Positions 10,628 through 22,719 of a DNA stretch of 64,000 nucleotides are shown piece by piece. Below the pieces are notes generated by a model. That model saw nothing but the letters and a program-made list of their open reading frames with translations, was not told where the DNA came from and searched no databases. Within the stretch, counting starts at the first letter, position 1; the number at the start of each line of letters is the position of its first letter. The position numbers and the translations under genes were made by a program. The DNA comes from Syngnathus acus (Eukaryota; Chordata; Actinopteri; Syngnathiformes; Syngnathidae). The stretch spans positions 12,899,384 to 12,963,383 of the forward strand of contig NC_051087.1 of NCBI RefSeq assembly GCF_901709675.1. The letters run 5' to 3'.

Positions 10628-11435
10628 TTGGGCAAAGATCAAAATGAACAAGTTATTTTCAACCAACATGTCACAGTGTTTTAAATCACACAACCACTAT
10701 GTCCTTTTCTTCCCCACATAACATGCAGCTGTAAGGCTGTGAGGGTTATATTAGTAGCGGGAAAACTGCGGCTCGGGACAACCTGTCTTTTGGTTATACT
10801 CGCTTCTTGGCGTCCACCTCGTAAAGGAACGTCTCCGTCTCACACATACGCACGCACGCTCTCTTGTAGTGTTGTCCGGCTCGACTGCTGGCAGGTCAGG
10901 CCGGCGTGTGGGCGGCTGAGTATTCATGAATCTGAGGCCTTCCCTCCCTCCCTCCCTTCCTCTCCAACCTCTCCCCCCTGGGTTCACCACTTCTCTGGTT
11001 TCTTTTCTCTAGTAAAGCAGTAATGTAGCGTCGATGATCTTGCTGGCAAGAGCATGGGCAATGTCAGCTGTGACTGTTGCCCGAGTGCTATATTTAAAAT
11101 ACCGAGCTGGCATGGAGCTGACACTCAACAGTATGCACAAGCATGCACACACGCAGTGTGTGACGTCAATTTACAATCATGACATCACTGGTGTGTAGTT
11201 TGGACTTGGTAAACACTATTGTAAACACTGTTCCTTGCTGTTTTCTTTGATGACTGTTGTACAGCTTTTGTTTTAGTTTTTTTGCAGAGTGCCTTTTTTG
11301 TACGACTCTTATGTCTTCATTAACTTCCTCTCACCCTTTGCCCCTCAATTCCTGTGCACACATACTGGTTGTTTTTAATCTGGGGTGGCTGCAAACCACA
11401 TTCCCTCCTCCCACGCTTGTTCACATGTTCTGCAG
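10628..11435. other. Intronic stretch, no gene supported
   Basis: Ordinary intron sequence with a pyrimidine-rich patch at 10935-11015. No coding or repeat family recognised. Confidence 0.4.
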
Positions 11436-11510
11436 GAACACACACGCACGCATGCATATGCACACGCGCGCACACACATGCGCGCATGCACGCGCGCACA
11501 CACACAAACA
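11436..11510. repeat. (CA)n-rich repeat with CG interruptions
   Basis: Interrupted CACA/CGCA/TGCA dinucleotide tract. Peptide-like open frames across it are low-complexity artefacts. Confidence 0.85.
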
Positions 11511-11715
11511 CAATTATCCTTTCGTTTAGTGTGCTGGAATAACAACACTCTTTTTGCATTTTGCTAAACATAAACCATTAAAAAACAAAAGCATTGCCAC
11601 ACAACGTCAACTAGCAATGTTATTTTTGTGTGCTCGTTTTACCCTTTGATTTGAATGTTTACACAACCAACTGTAACAGGGTCATCTTAAATTCCTATCC
11701 CCATGTCGTCTAGAT

Positions 11716-12525
11716 CAGTGTTTCCCAACCTTTTTTCATTCACGGCACACCTTTTCATTGGAAAAAATCTCGCGGCACACCGCCAACAAAAATCTGTTAT
11801 GCTCCTATATTAAAATCAGTTATATTACAACGAAAGACGTAAAGTCCTATTCCTATATATATATGTATGGAGAGTCGAATAATTTAATAGAAATAAATAC
11901 TAAATATTCTTTAAATTGTATTCCTTTTTTTTTAAATAAAAGTGACTGTTTTTTAAAAAGGTTTTAGACGGTGTAAGAAATAAACTATTTAAAGTGATTG
12001 TGATTAAAATAAAAGAATCAACGTGATTTTGTTTACTGTTTTAGACTAGGTCTATAAATATTGCAACAATAAGAACAAAGTCACTTTTAATGACGCTCTG
12101 CTGTTCTGACAGCAGCTGAGTGGCTATCACAGTCGAGGTGTCTCGACTTGACTGTTTATTTTATGTATGTGAAAAATAACCAATCGAGGTTCTCCGGTTG
12201 AACTGCATGCTCTGATTTCCATTGGACCACAAACGCACCACAACCGTCATAGTGTCTGTCACTGTTAGCAAAATCACACAGCAACACACACATAAACTGA
12301 ATATGTGCCAATGCAGCACAATCAGACCGACAGAGCATAACATTTCAAGATTCTCCATGCATGCACGATTAGCAAGTGGCTGACCAGGCCTTGCGCGAAC
12401 TGACCAGTGGTTTGGCGATCCTGTTTACAATGCGCTCCGTAATTAATAGTGGACAATCCCACGGCACAACTGAACATCTCTCACGGCACACCAGTGTGCC
12501 GCGGCACAGTGGTTGGGAAACACTG
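11716..12525. mobile_element. hAT MITE, 810 bp, with near-perfect 8-bp target duplication
   Basis: Terminal inverted repeats CAGTGTTTCCCAACC are identical at both ends over 15 bp. Flanks are GTCTAGAT (11708-11715) and GTCTAGAG (12526-12533), 7 of 8 matching, the expected hAT duplication length. CGGCACACC motifs recur next to each end. The interior has no transposase frame, so it is a non-autonomous derivative. Confidence 0.88.
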
Positions 12526-12930
12526 GTCTAGAGGTGCAACGATTAATCGACAACTAATTGATTATTAATCCTCAGAAAGTCAGCTTGTCAACAACAGTAA
12601 ATATTCCCCAATCTCTATCATCCTCCATGAAGGCAGACCGATCACCTTTGTTAAATATTAATAAAACATTTGCTTTTACTTTTCCAACATGTTACAAAAC
12701 AAAGCTTTCATTACAATTAATGAATTACTACATCAGTGATGGACTTGTGTGTTGTCTCACCCACTCCAAGACATAGAAGAATATTTATCTTGCGTGACAG
12801 CGCGACCGTCGTGAACGACAAAAAAATGGTGTCGTTTGAGAACGCATTTAGATGGCAAGCAGCAGCATTTTGGACCAACTGGAGAAGATAAATGGGATTG
12901 CCTAACTCCAAAATAAAGTGCATCATAATA

Positions 12931-13098
12931 CCGTAATTTTCGGACTATAAGTCGCGGTTTTTTTCATAGTTTGGGTGGGGGGGCGACTTATACTCAGGAG
13001 CGACTTATATACATATATATGTTTTTTTTCACTTTTTTGGGCATTTTATGGCTGGTGCGATTTATACTCCGGTGCGATTTATAGTCCGAAAATTACGG
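12931..13098. mobile_element. TA-flanked palindromic MITE, short copy
   Basis: Ends CCGTAATTTTCGGACTATAA and, on the minus strand, CCGTAATTTTCGGACTATAA are perfect inverted repeats, flanked by TA. Contains GCGACTTATACTCAGGAGCG and TGGCTGGTGCGATTTATACT, the same blocks as 9374-10452. At 168 bp it probably represents the uninterrupted core. Confidence 0.85.
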
Positions 13099-13395
13099 TA
13101 ATCTAGTAGTAATCTAGTTTCAAATTGCTGCTGAGCAAAGAGATACCTCAATACTGGCACTCAAGTGATACTATGGCGAAACCTGGCATCCTAAAACATT
13201 AGGTAAAACACTAATATCACAAACGACAAAACATAGAAATTCAAACTTCAACTTCTCTGTATTTTTGCGAATTGAAAATATTAGCCAGTGAAATATTTTA
13301 AAGAAATTATTATCCAGTGGTGCCTGGTTGATTTAAGTTAAATTCCTTACTGTATTTTGAACCATTACCCTTTGAAGTGAATGGAAATGCCATTA

Positions 13396-13726
13396 CAGTG
13401 ATCCCTCACTACTTCGCGTTTCGTTTATCACGGCTTCACTACATCGCAGATTATTTTTCCAAATTAAAAAAACATTTAAAAGTCAAAATAAAACTTCTAA
13501 ATTGAGGAAACGTGTCTAACCTTTAGGACAATGTAGTACTGATCCAAATGTTCGTTTACATTCCTTTAGAAGTCTGTTTTTGCGTATTAGCACGATCGCG
13601 AATTAGCATCTTTCCACTAACTCGTTAGCCTGCCCAGTACTTCTTGTTGGTGACGGTACTTCGTGGATTTCACTTATCGCGGGTGGTTTTTGGAACCAAT
13701 TATCCGCGATAAACGAGGGATTGCGG
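13396..13726 (-). mobile_element. TA-flanked MITE (CAGTRATCCCTCG family), copy 1
   Basis: Begins CAGTGATCCCTCACTACTTC and ends CGATAAACGAGGGATTGCGG, flanked by TA. It is the reverse orientation of copies at 15719-16052 and 23030-23358, and shares TAGCACGATCGCGAATTAGC, GCCTGCCCAGTACTTCTTG and GGGTGGTTTTTGGAACCA with them. The ends resemble Tigger/Kanga-type Tc1/mariner termini. No transposase. Confidence 0.85.
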
Positions 13727-13728
13727 TA

Positions 13729-15548
13729 ATTCGTTCTCGCCTCAGCAGAAAAAGCCCAAAGAAAAGTGATTCACTGTTCAGTTTGCCAAACTGCTGCTTA
13801 GTATGAAATGAGTTGAACTAAGTTCACTGTCATCATATAGCGCTCGTTCGTCAAGTTTGTGATCCCAATTCAAAACAAAGAATCAGATGAATCATGCCTT
13901 GTTACTTGAGAAACATCTACTAGGTTTGCCAGGGTTCACCGCCAGCGCTCAAGTGAACAACTTTGTGAACAAATAGTCCGAGGCACCACTGTTCTCTCTT
14001 GATTAGATAAAATACCAGTTTTGACACGGCAGCTCAGCTGTTAAACATGTTTGAACAAGAATACCGTTATTCTCTTGCGTCTACTGAAGTTTGTAGCCTT
14101 GTTTAAAATGCAACACTTGCTTTACATAAGAAAGATTTTTGTCACAAACGTGTGCACACATTGTTTTTTTTACTCTATATATTGTTCAGTTCACAGTTGC
14201 CTCAGTAGACAAGTAGAAAATGTTCTTTCAACTAATTTGTGTGGAATCGGCTTTTTTTTATCTGCAGCTTTAGCGATGCATGGATCCAGCACACTTGCAG
14301 TTTATTTATTATTGACTATGTACTTGATGTTTAGAGACTGAATTAGCACAAAAAGTCAAATAACTGACATTTGTTGTTTGACATTTTCAATAATTGGATA
14401 AGTCCGTCGATGTGGCAGAGACATTGTGAATGTCATCCGTGCTGTTTGTCACCTATTTTAAAATCCGATACATGTCTTTTGTTTGTTTGGTTTTTGATCC
14501 AAATAAGTTCTTAGTATGGATGCCAAGAAGGCAAAAAGCGCAAGTGATTACCCGTTTTGACTTCAGTTGATTTTGTTACGTGATGTAGCTGGAGGAGCAG
14601 CCACCCTGCCGTGCCATTCTTTTTTTAATAGGAAGATTTGCTTCAGTTCATGCACAACAGATTACCTTTGTGAACCGAGGTTGATTTCTTTTAATGTTAA
14701 ATTTACATTTAAACTGTTATTTACAAGCACGTTGAAATAAAACAAATGATTTAATGCAGCGCCGTAGCTGGAGTTGTGTGTGCTCTACTTTGCTCATCCA
14801 CAAACACTATTGATTAATTGCTTAGTCAAATGCAACCAGTCGAACAACTTGGTCACAAAATAATTCATACTCCTTGACTTCTGAGTTTATGTTTTTTAAC
14901 TGTGTCAAATTTGCGAACCCGTCACTCTTTTATGTAACTGACGATGCAGTTGAGTGACTTGATTTTCCTTATTGGACGTGTTCCCTTCTCTGGTTTGTGA
15001 CACTTATTAGCATGCTTTGCTGTCAGGCTGTTGAGTATTTTTCCACTTGCCCCGACTGTCAGCTATGTAAGCATAATATTTACGGGCCTTTTTTTTTTGT
15101 TAACAAGCTGTGAACCGTCAGCAGACCCGGAAAAGCTTGTGGCCACTTCTTTCTCTCTCCACTTGCTTTGGGGAGTAAGAAAGGCCCAGCCCAGTATGGA
15201 AGAGCGCAGTGGCTGCAGATGCACAAACTGCTTCCTGCAGCCTGTCACAATCACCCTCAAAGTATCAGTACTAAATAAACATCATTTCATTTTTGACGGA
15301 GGTATTGAAAATACTTTCCTGGTATAGGACTGGTGTGTGCCGTACAACCACAATCCAAAGAGATTATTCATCCACTGGATGTGTCTTGCCATTATTTTGT
15401 GTTAGCAGTTACCTTCAGCAGTTTTCGGCTTTACATTTTTGAGTGTGTGTCTTGGGGGGGCGGGGGCTCTTCTTCCACTCAAATGCACATAAGAATATTA
15501 AAATGGTAAAATATGAATGTATGAAGTTATCACTAATATTAAGGTTTC
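13729..15548. other. Intronic stretch, no gene supported
   Basis: AT-rich intron sequence. Short open frames on both strands show no recognisable domains. A short GT tract sits at 15549-15567. Confidence 0.4.
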
Positions 15549-15718
15549 AGCGTGTGTGTGTGTGTGCACGAGAAGAAGAAATAATGATAGTGACTTGATG
15601 TTTATTTTACTGTCACACACATTACCAATGAGCCAAACGTGACTATAAGGTTTTGAACAACATTCTCGACATATGAATATGCAGTGACAATTAATGTGTT
15701 CACATTGTCTTGAGTGTA

Positions 15719-16052
15719 CAGTAATCCCTCGTTTATCACGGATAATTGGTTCCAAAAACCACCCGCGATAAGTGAAATCCGCGAAGTACAGTCACCAACA
15801 AGAAGTACTGGGCAGGCTAACGAGTTAGCAGAGAGATGCTAATTCGCGATCGTGCTAACACGCGAAAGCGGACTTCTAAAGGAATGCAAACGAACATTTG
15901 GAGCAATACTACATTGTCCTGAAGGTTAGACACATGTTTTCTCTATTTAGAAGTTTTATTTTGACTTTTAAATGTTTTTTTTAATTTGGAAAAAAAATCC
16001 GCGATGTAGTGAAGCCGCCATAAACGAAACGCGAAGTAGCGAGGGATCACTG
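15719..16052 (+). mobile_element. TA-flanked MITE (CAGTRATCCCTCG family), copy 2
   Basis: Starts CAGTAATCCCTCGTTTATCA and ends GCGAAGTAGCGAGGGATCAC plus TG, flanked by TA at 15717-15718 and 16053-16054. 334 bp. Internal sequence matches copies 1 and 3 throughout. Confidence 0.88.
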
Positions 16053-16212
16053 TATTACTGTAAATGTCCAAAAGCATCATTCTGTTTCGGAGTAATAATT
16101 TAGAGACTACAATTTGACTAGAGCATACATTTATTGATTCCTTTCCATGATTAAATTATAACTGATGCATTTGCTTTTTAACCTTTTTTTTTTTAAATTA
16201 AAATGTTCAAGT

Positions 16213-16525
16213 ACACAGTGGTCGACTGGTTAGCACGTCCGCCTCACAGTGCAGAGGTTGCGGGTTTAGTTCCAGCTCCGGCATTCCTGTGTGGAGTTTG
16301 CATGTTCTCCCTGTGCCTGTGTGTGTTTCCTCCCACATTCCGGAAACATACATGGTAGGCTGACTGAGCATTCTAAATTTCCCGTAAGTGTGAATGGTTG
16401 TTTGTCTGTGTGTGCCATGCAATTGGCTGGTGACCAGTTCAGGGTGTCACTGCCCAAAGTCAGCTGGGATAGGCTCCAGCACGCCCACGTGAGGAGAAGT
16501 GGTTCAGAAGGTGGATGGAGATGGA
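16213..16525 (+). mobile_element. tRNA-headed SINE, near full-length
   Basis: Contains ACTGGTTAGCACGTCCGCCT (pol III A-box region), GGGTTTAGTTCC (B-box region), GTGTGGAGTTTGCATGTTCT, CCTCCCACATTCC, CAATTGGCTGGTGACCAGTT, AGCTGGGATAGGCTCCAGCA, and the tail AGTGGTTCAGAAGGTGGATG. Same family as 21177-21540. Confidence 0.88.
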
Positions 16526-16610
16526 GATTCAAGTATTACAAAGTTGTATTTGCTTGCATACTTTGATCACCGAACAGCCAGCTTTTTGGATTTTGTGTGT
16601 ACAAATTACA

Positions 16611-16745
16611 GGTATTCCTCAACTCACAAACACAATGGGGTCCAAGAGGCTGCTTGTAAGTGGAGACATTAGATTTTGATTTAAATTCAATTTTCATTAG
16701 ATAAAATGGTAAATAAAAAAATATTAAATAAATTATATACAGCAC
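16611..16745. mobile_element. Possible Tigger-like terminal fragment
   Basis: CAGGTATTCCTCAACTCACA resembles a Tigger/pogo terminal repeat, with following sequence about numeric position AATGGGGTCCAAGAG typical of these ends. Only one end is visible. Confidence 0.35.
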
Positions 16746-18912
16746 AGTCCAAATCCTCAGAATGTCAGCTCATTGAAGTTCTTAAATGGTTATTTATTTT
16801 GTGGTGAATGTTTTGTTCGTTTTCATCAAAAAATGAAAATGCCGCATGCAGGTTGAGGAGGCACGATACACGCTTGGAAAGAACGTCTCATAAATACTCT
16901 TCTTTGTGTATATACGACTTTACAATTTGATTTAAATAATGCATGTTTTCTGCAGTGCAGTAAAGGGATAAATGTGAAAGTGAACTCTGTCGAATGTCTG
17001 AGAAACTCTGAGAATGAAAACACTGAGCTTCATTCAGAACATGCAGAGGTGCTTAAGGCAAAACACCCGGGTTTGTCTTTTTTCATTTTTTTTTTTCATT
17101 TGGTCTGCAGCATTGCTTTGAGTTGAGTGGTAATAACGCACTCTTGTTTTGCAAGAGAAGTTGGTTTTGTCACAAGCTGGTTGCTCCAAGAAATACATCA
17201 CCTGCAGCACAGCATATTTCAGAGATGGTCGATATTTCAGAGGAGCGTGACTCTGCACATCTTAGATGCTGATAGAAAAACACAAATCACAATGGCACCG
17301 TTTCACTCTGCAAAGCCAATCAGATCGGTGGCTAATCTTGGGTTAAGTGTAATACAAACGTGAAGGTATTATTTAGTCGCATATAATGTTTTGTGATGTT
17401 GAGGTAAGAGTTAAAGCCCAAATATCACGGTAATAACGTCTACTGTTTTACGTTTTACTCATTTAGTTCTGGCCTATATAAAGTGGAACAATGATACTTT
17501 TGTCTGAATTCCTCGTTTTCTACTTGTTCTGAAGTGCAGCTCAGAGCAAGCCGTTTTGGTCCTGTCTCTTTAAATGCAAATTAGATACGTCACAGCCCAC
17601 ACCTCCCAGGCCGCAAGATGTGCGCCTCCCTTTCTGGTCGACATTTGTATTTTTTTTTAGCCAAGGGAGTGTTTACTTTTTTTTTGTTGCTTTATTTAAA
17701 GGAGGTAGCTTACTTGCGCCACAAACGTTTTGATTGATTAAAAGATATCAACGACAGAAGACTTGTCCATGCAACCATACATGATACGTAATCAAATAAA
17801 TCCCCTCACAATATTTATGAACGTCTTGTAAACAAGCACTGCAGTCAAGCTACGAAGTAAGCTAATGCTAGCGTTAGCGAGAAGCTAACAAATACTTTGA
17901 ACATATTATTGTGTTGCCCAAGAATAAAACAGCACCTTCGATGCACTGCATCTGATACAACTACTCGAAATACACCCACAAGAAGTGAAAACATAGGGCG
18001 CACAGCTCCAAAATCAGCACAAAGACTGACGCTAATGCTAAGAAAACACAAGATTATTAAAGTGAAATACAGTTTATTTTTGTGTCATCTCAAACTTATC
18101 GCTTTATTGTGTCCGTCGTTTACATAGATTGAAGGAACTGAACAATCAATGAAATGAGGTATTTCGGCAAATCCTTCTCTATACTGACAAAAGATTTCTG
18201 AAATGCTCCTTAACAAGCAGGACTTTGACTACAGAAGTAGGAACACTGCTTGAAAAATGAAATTTGACCAGGCACTTCTTTAAGGTTCTGATGTTGTGCA
18301 ATGATTTGTGTGGCTTGAACAACGGAACATTTTGATCTCTCCACTTCGGCATCCTTGAGTTGTTTGGACTACAAAAGTCTCACCGAGTAATAAACAAGGT
18401 GGATTTGTCTTAAACATGGCGGATCCATGTTTATTACTCGGATTTCCGTTTGGCAACACCCATTACCTTGTTTGGTTTGTCCCGCCCCATGTGATGTAAT
18501 AGATAAAAAAACGTCATAGAAAATGGAGAACTCCGAACAGAGTGAAAAATAGCCCCCCAAAACGATCTTAACAGTATCTCTGCAGCACCTGGAGGGGTAG
18601 ATTACACTTTTCTACACTCCTGGATACTCCAGATACACAAGAACATGATTTTAAAAGCAAAAAAAGTCGATTCTTCATGATACGTGTCCTTTAATATACC
18701 GTACAAACGCCAATTCCAGTGAAGTTGGGACTTTGCATAAAAAGTAAATTAACACCGAATGCAATGAACAATTCACTTTGATACACACTTCGAAAGTAGC
18801 ACAATTGGTCTATCTATATGAGGGTTAATAATTCATCATCGTTTCCCCCACTAACTTTGCCTCTACGAACCCTCTGACTTGATAATGTGGAGAGCATGTT
18901 GGCGACACCTAG
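16746..18912. other. Intronic stretch with faint MITE-like blocks, no gene
   Basis: No coding potential. The segment ending near 18700 with CATGATACGTGTCCTTTAA resembles a fish MITE terminus, and CTGTCTCTTTAAATGCAAAT at 17562-17581 resembles another; I could not define boundaries for either. Confidence 0.3.
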
Positions 18913-19015
18913 ACCCTAGGGCGGTGTTTCCTAACCGGGGTTTGATCGAACCCCAGGGGTTTGGTGAGCCAGTCTCGGGGATTCAGTGGGGGTCAAGACA
19001 AACACGTGTGGGTCC
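18913..19015 (-). mobile_element. Truncated hAT MITE related to the 872-1244 element
   Basis: CGGTGTTTCCTAACCGGGGT followed by ATCGAACCCCAGGGGTTTGG and GTGAGCCAGTC matches the right half of the 872-1244 element read on its minus strand. The opposite end is missing. Confidence 0.6.
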
Positions 19016-19034
19016 GTCCACCTGGTTTCTTATC

Positions 19035-19720
19035 GATGGGGCTATCCCTCCCAATCACTCCCTTTCAGGTCTCACTGTCATTGCCCGTGTGAACACTCAG
19101 TCACCCAGTAAAATGATTAAGTCACCAGCAGGAACTCGCTCCAGCAGGCCTTCCAAGGACTCCAAAGACGGAAGGGGGTACTATGAACTGTTGACAATTA
19201 TGACCCCATCACCCCAACTGAAGGCGTAGGTAGGCTACTTTCTGGTCCACTGGGGTGAACACTAATGTACAGGGACCAAGTTGGCTGGCAAAAAGTCTGA
19301 CCACACCTGCTTGGCGCCTCTCTCTGTGGGTAACTAGAGAGTAGGAGAGAGTGCAAACCCTCTCAAGTGGACTGGTACGAGCTCAAGCTATCTGTCAAGG
19401 CAAGCTTGACTACATCTAGGTGACATTCCACAACCCTAGAGCCAGCTTCTTTTGCTGGGGATCAGACTGCCAAGGTCCCCCGCCTTTGTCCACCTGACCC
19501 CTCGGTGGTGAGTCCATTACCCTTTGGAGCTGTGTCCGGCCGGGCCCCATGGATACTACACGTTCGCCTTCAAAGGAGGGTCTCCAATGACCTGTGTCTA
19601 GTTAAGGGAAAACATTTTCCAATATTTTTATTCATCATAGTAGTCCTTTGTTGTGCTTTTTCACCGAGGACCTGTTTTTCATGGGGGCCATGACAACTTA
19701 GCTCCTTGGGTCATTTGGAT
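19035..19720 (-). mobile_element. Degraded RTE retrotransposon fragment (5' UTR and endonuclease part)
   Basis: Aligns by eye to about 61185-62050 of the full-length element: CCTCCCAATCAC, CAGGTCTCACTGTCATTGCC, CCGGCCGGGCCCCATGG and GAGCCAGCTTCT occur in the same order. It covers the 5' leader and part of the endonuclease coding region, with many indels and stops. The RT part is absent, which is unusual for a LINE remnant (5' truncation is the norm) and implies later deletion or an internal rearrangement. Confidence 0.75.
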
Positions 19721-19739
19721 AAGCAATCAAAACCACACA

Positions 19740-20171
19740 ATTGACAGAATTGTTCATTGTGAGCTGTTTATGTACATCCCTAATGTGGATCACCACTTTT
19801 CCCAATTTTATCCCACTCAGTTCTTTATTAACCCTTCAAATTTTCTCCCAGAATTCTCCTTCTTGCTTCAACTTGTCTTCTCATCATCTTTTCATTCCAT
19901 TTGACTTTAGATTTTCCTCCTCTGTAATCTGCCCGATCATTCAGACCCACCCGTGCTTCTCTCCCACTCTTTTGCCTTCATCCATCCCTCCCTCCATCTC
20001 TTGCTTCTTGTCTTGGTTGATCCCAGGTTCAGTCTCAGCCAGGAGGCTTAGTGCTCTAAAGCTTTCTCAGCGCAGGTTCATTGCAAAGAAAAATCCTTCG
20101 CTAAGAGGGAATTACCTACAGCATAGACTCCAGTAACGTGGACACGGACACACATGCTGTACTTGGGCTGT
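19740..20171. other. Pyrimidine-rich intronic stretch, no gene
   Basis: C/T-rich sequence on the plus strand. An open frame across it is serine/phenylalanine/proline-rich because of composition and shows no domain. Confidence 0.4.
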
Positions 20172-20177
20172 GGCTCT

Positions 20178-20254
<77 letters not shown>

Positions 20255-20268
20255 ATACACACACAACC
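20172..20268. repeat. Self-complementary GT-(AT)n-AC microsatellite
   Basis: A TGTGTGTG flank leads into a long (AT)n tract with one TACAT interruption and ends in ACACACAC. The whole tract is nearly a perfect palindrome and could extrude as a hairpin. Confidence 0.9.
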
Positions 20269-20435
20269 TCACGTAACATTTAAGAGTACACATTGAATCG
20301 CTTTTTCAAAGCAGCATTTACCTGTATATTGTCGTTTTTGTCATGCTAAGTGATATGCATACAGATATCATCTGCCTCTTTTCTCCTTTGATGAATGACA
20401 TTTGTTATACATTCTATGGCTGACCACTCCATTGT

Positions 20436-20569
20436 GCGCACGCACGCACACACACACACACACGCACACACACACGCACCTTCATATTGAGCCAGCGTCA
20501 TGAATTTTTTATGAATGCATCTGCAAGTGTGTGTGTGTTGGTGTGTGCGTGTGTGTGTGTGTGTGTGTA
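20436..20569. repeat. (CA)n and (GT)n tracts in inverted orientation
   Basis: A CA-rich tract at 20436-20479 and a GT-rich tract at 20526-20569 are separated by about 46 bp of unique sequence, so they can pair as a stem-loop. Confidence 0.85.
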
Positions 20570-21176
20570 TATGAGGCCCTTAGCTGCATCAATAGCCATT
20601 AGTGCAGTAGCCAGATAATTGTGCCACAGTGGCTGCAGTGCAGGGGGAAAGAAAACACATCTGATAATACTGCAGAGTGCAATACAGTGGAGAGCACGAG
20701 AGTGAGGACACAGGGGCGGCTTGTGAGAGGATCTGTGTTCAAACAGCAAGCAGTGTTGTTCTTCTACCCAACGTATACTTAATATCACAATCTGACTGAA
20801 AGAAGACGATCTCTAAATACTGCCCCCTTTTGTCACAGTGAGAGTTGTGCATGGATTTTTCTGTTCAAAGTTTGACCTGTCAGTTTCTTCCAACGAGGGG
20901 GATTATGCGATGTATATTAAGGGGATATAAACAGAGATTATATTCCTTCATTAGTGTATAGTTCACTCAGGCAAACTTGTTTCTTTGCAGATTGTAAAGG
21001 ATTTTGTTTGGTTCACTTTGGGACATGCTTCAGCAATTATCTGGAACAATTCTGGATTATTTTGCATTCAGATTGACTGTTGAGTGGGGCGTGGTTTTAT
21101 CACATTGCGTGGAATGGGTGGATTTTTCACAATTTTGAAGCATAGTCATTGTTTCTTTTCACTTTACAGGAACTCT

Positions 21177-21540
21177 ATCACGGTGGAGCACTGGTTAGCA
21201 CATAGCACGTCCGCCTTGCAGGTTGAAGGGTGTGGGTTCGATTCCACCTCTGGCCCTCCCTGTGTGGAGTTTGCATGTTCTCCCTGTGCCTGCGTGGGTT
21301 TTCTCTGGGCACTCCGGTTTCCTCCCACATCCCAAAAACATGTATGATAGATTTATTGAGCGCTCCAAATTGCCCCTAGCTGTGAGTGCGAGTACGGATG
21401 GTTGTTCGTCTCTGTGGGCCCTGTAATTGGCTGGCAACCAGTTCAGGGTGTCCTCCGCCTATTGCCCGATAGCTGCCTGGATATGCTCCAGCACGCCCGC
21501 GACCCCTGTGGGGACAAGCGGTACAGAAAATTGATGGAAG
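21177..21540 (+). mobile_element. tRNA-headed SINE, best-preserved full-length copy
   Basis: Head: ATCACGGTGGAGCACTGGTT with A-box region GGTTAGCACATAGCACGTCC (a short internal duplication of AGCACATAGCAC) and B-box GGGTTCGATTCC. Body: GTGTGGAGTTTGCATGTTCT, CTCCGGTTTCCTCCCACATC, AATTGGCTGGCAACCAGTTC, GGATATGCTCCAGCACGCCC. Tail: CCGCGACCCCTGTGGGGACA then AGCGGTACAGAAAATTGATG. The pol III promoter boxes identify a tRNA-derived SINE. The 3' end matches the end of the RTE at 58744-62107, suggesting that LINE as its mobilising partner. Confidence 0.9.
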
Positions 21541-22129
21541 GAACTTTATCTGGAAATGTTTTCTGTGCTGGATTTTTAAGGGTACAGCAATGTTTGAAAA
21601 TGTGTTTAGAATAGAGTGGTTACTGTATTGTCTAAACTATTAATATAGACTAAGAATGTGCAACTTGATTGAGAGGGGCACGCTTTTTCATAAGCACCAC
21701 TGGGGTCTGCATAGGACCGCACACATCCTAACCAGATGAATGACCAAAATGCCAAAAAGGACAAAGTATCTGTATGTCTGTTTTTGGTTGAGCCAATCTA
21801 CAGAAGAGTATCTTTCAAATGCACATAAAAAAGAACCAGTGCTCAACTACCCAGAATAACCTCATAAAGTCAAAACTCTGCATACGAATTTAATTCGTTC
21901 CGGGATCTATTCTGTATGTTGAAATATTTGTATATTGGATCAAATATTTCCATAAGAATACACTGTCATTCGTTTAATTCGTCCCAAGCCAAAAAAACAA
22001 CAACGATAACTCCTCAAATAAATACTGCAGATAATTACACATAGCAATAAAACATTATATCGGAGAGATGTAAAAAGAAACAAATTACAAAGAAATAATC
22101 AATAAAAATGGGTTTTTATTGTCACTGTA

Positions 22130-22715
22130 TGACAGATCAGACGAAGCAACCAAGTGCAGAGTGATACAGACTTTATTGAGATTTAGTGAAGGGAAAGTGG
22201 AGTGCTGGAGGTCAGGCCGGAACAGGGCGATGATTGGTTCGTGGCAGTTGGCTGGAACTCACTGCTTCTTGGAGGAACGCGCTCCACGGCACGCTGGGAA
22301 GTCGGTGGGCAGGAGCAGGCCTGGTGGAGAGAGCAGCGAGGCAAGCGTGTAGCAGGGCAGGGCGCTTGCGGTGATCGTGGTCGGAGAGTCAGGACGGGCG
22401 GCGAGCAAGACGTGGTCGGTAACGGGTAGGTGGTCAGGTTGGGCGGCAAGCAAGTCATGGTCGGTAACAGTCAGGTGGTCGGAAGGGCAGCAAGCAAGGC
22501 GGGACGGGTCAGAGAGCGGAACAGGAGTCAGACGGACAGAGCACAGTGAGCTAACGAGTGGCATCACAGGACAGACTGACGGGAGTGACGTGATCGCGGA
22601 GTTTAAGTAGGGCGTCTAACGAGCAGCTGGCAGGTGTGGGTGAATGAGAAGATTGGTGGGGCGTGGCTGTGAGTGTGTGAATGGTGGGTGGTTACAGGTT
22701 GATTGACGTGACACA
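22130..22715 (-). mobile_element. Solo LTR, 586 bp, with 5-bp target duplication
   Basis: On the minus strand it starts TGTGTCACGTCAATC and ends TCTGATCTGTCA (TG...CA), flanked by the 5-bp direct repeat CTGTA (22125-22129 and 22716-22720). It contains a candidate poly(A) signal CTCAATAAAGTCTG near its 3' end and a TACTTAAACTCC TATA-like motif upstream, as expected for U3-R-U5. No internal retroviral or retrotransposon genes flank it, so it is a solo LTR. The duplication length and structure fit Ty3/gypsy, but the family is not proven. A 45-bp minisatellite (22390-22510, about 2.5 units with CGGTAACGGGTAGGTGGTCA) lies in the U3-like part. Confidence 0.72.
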
Positions 22716-22719
22716 CTGT

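Noticed and set aside
22183-22610. Frames with repeated DHLLAARP-like units on both strands
   Set aside because: Translation of the 45-bp minisatellite inside the solo LTR; no gene product is supported.
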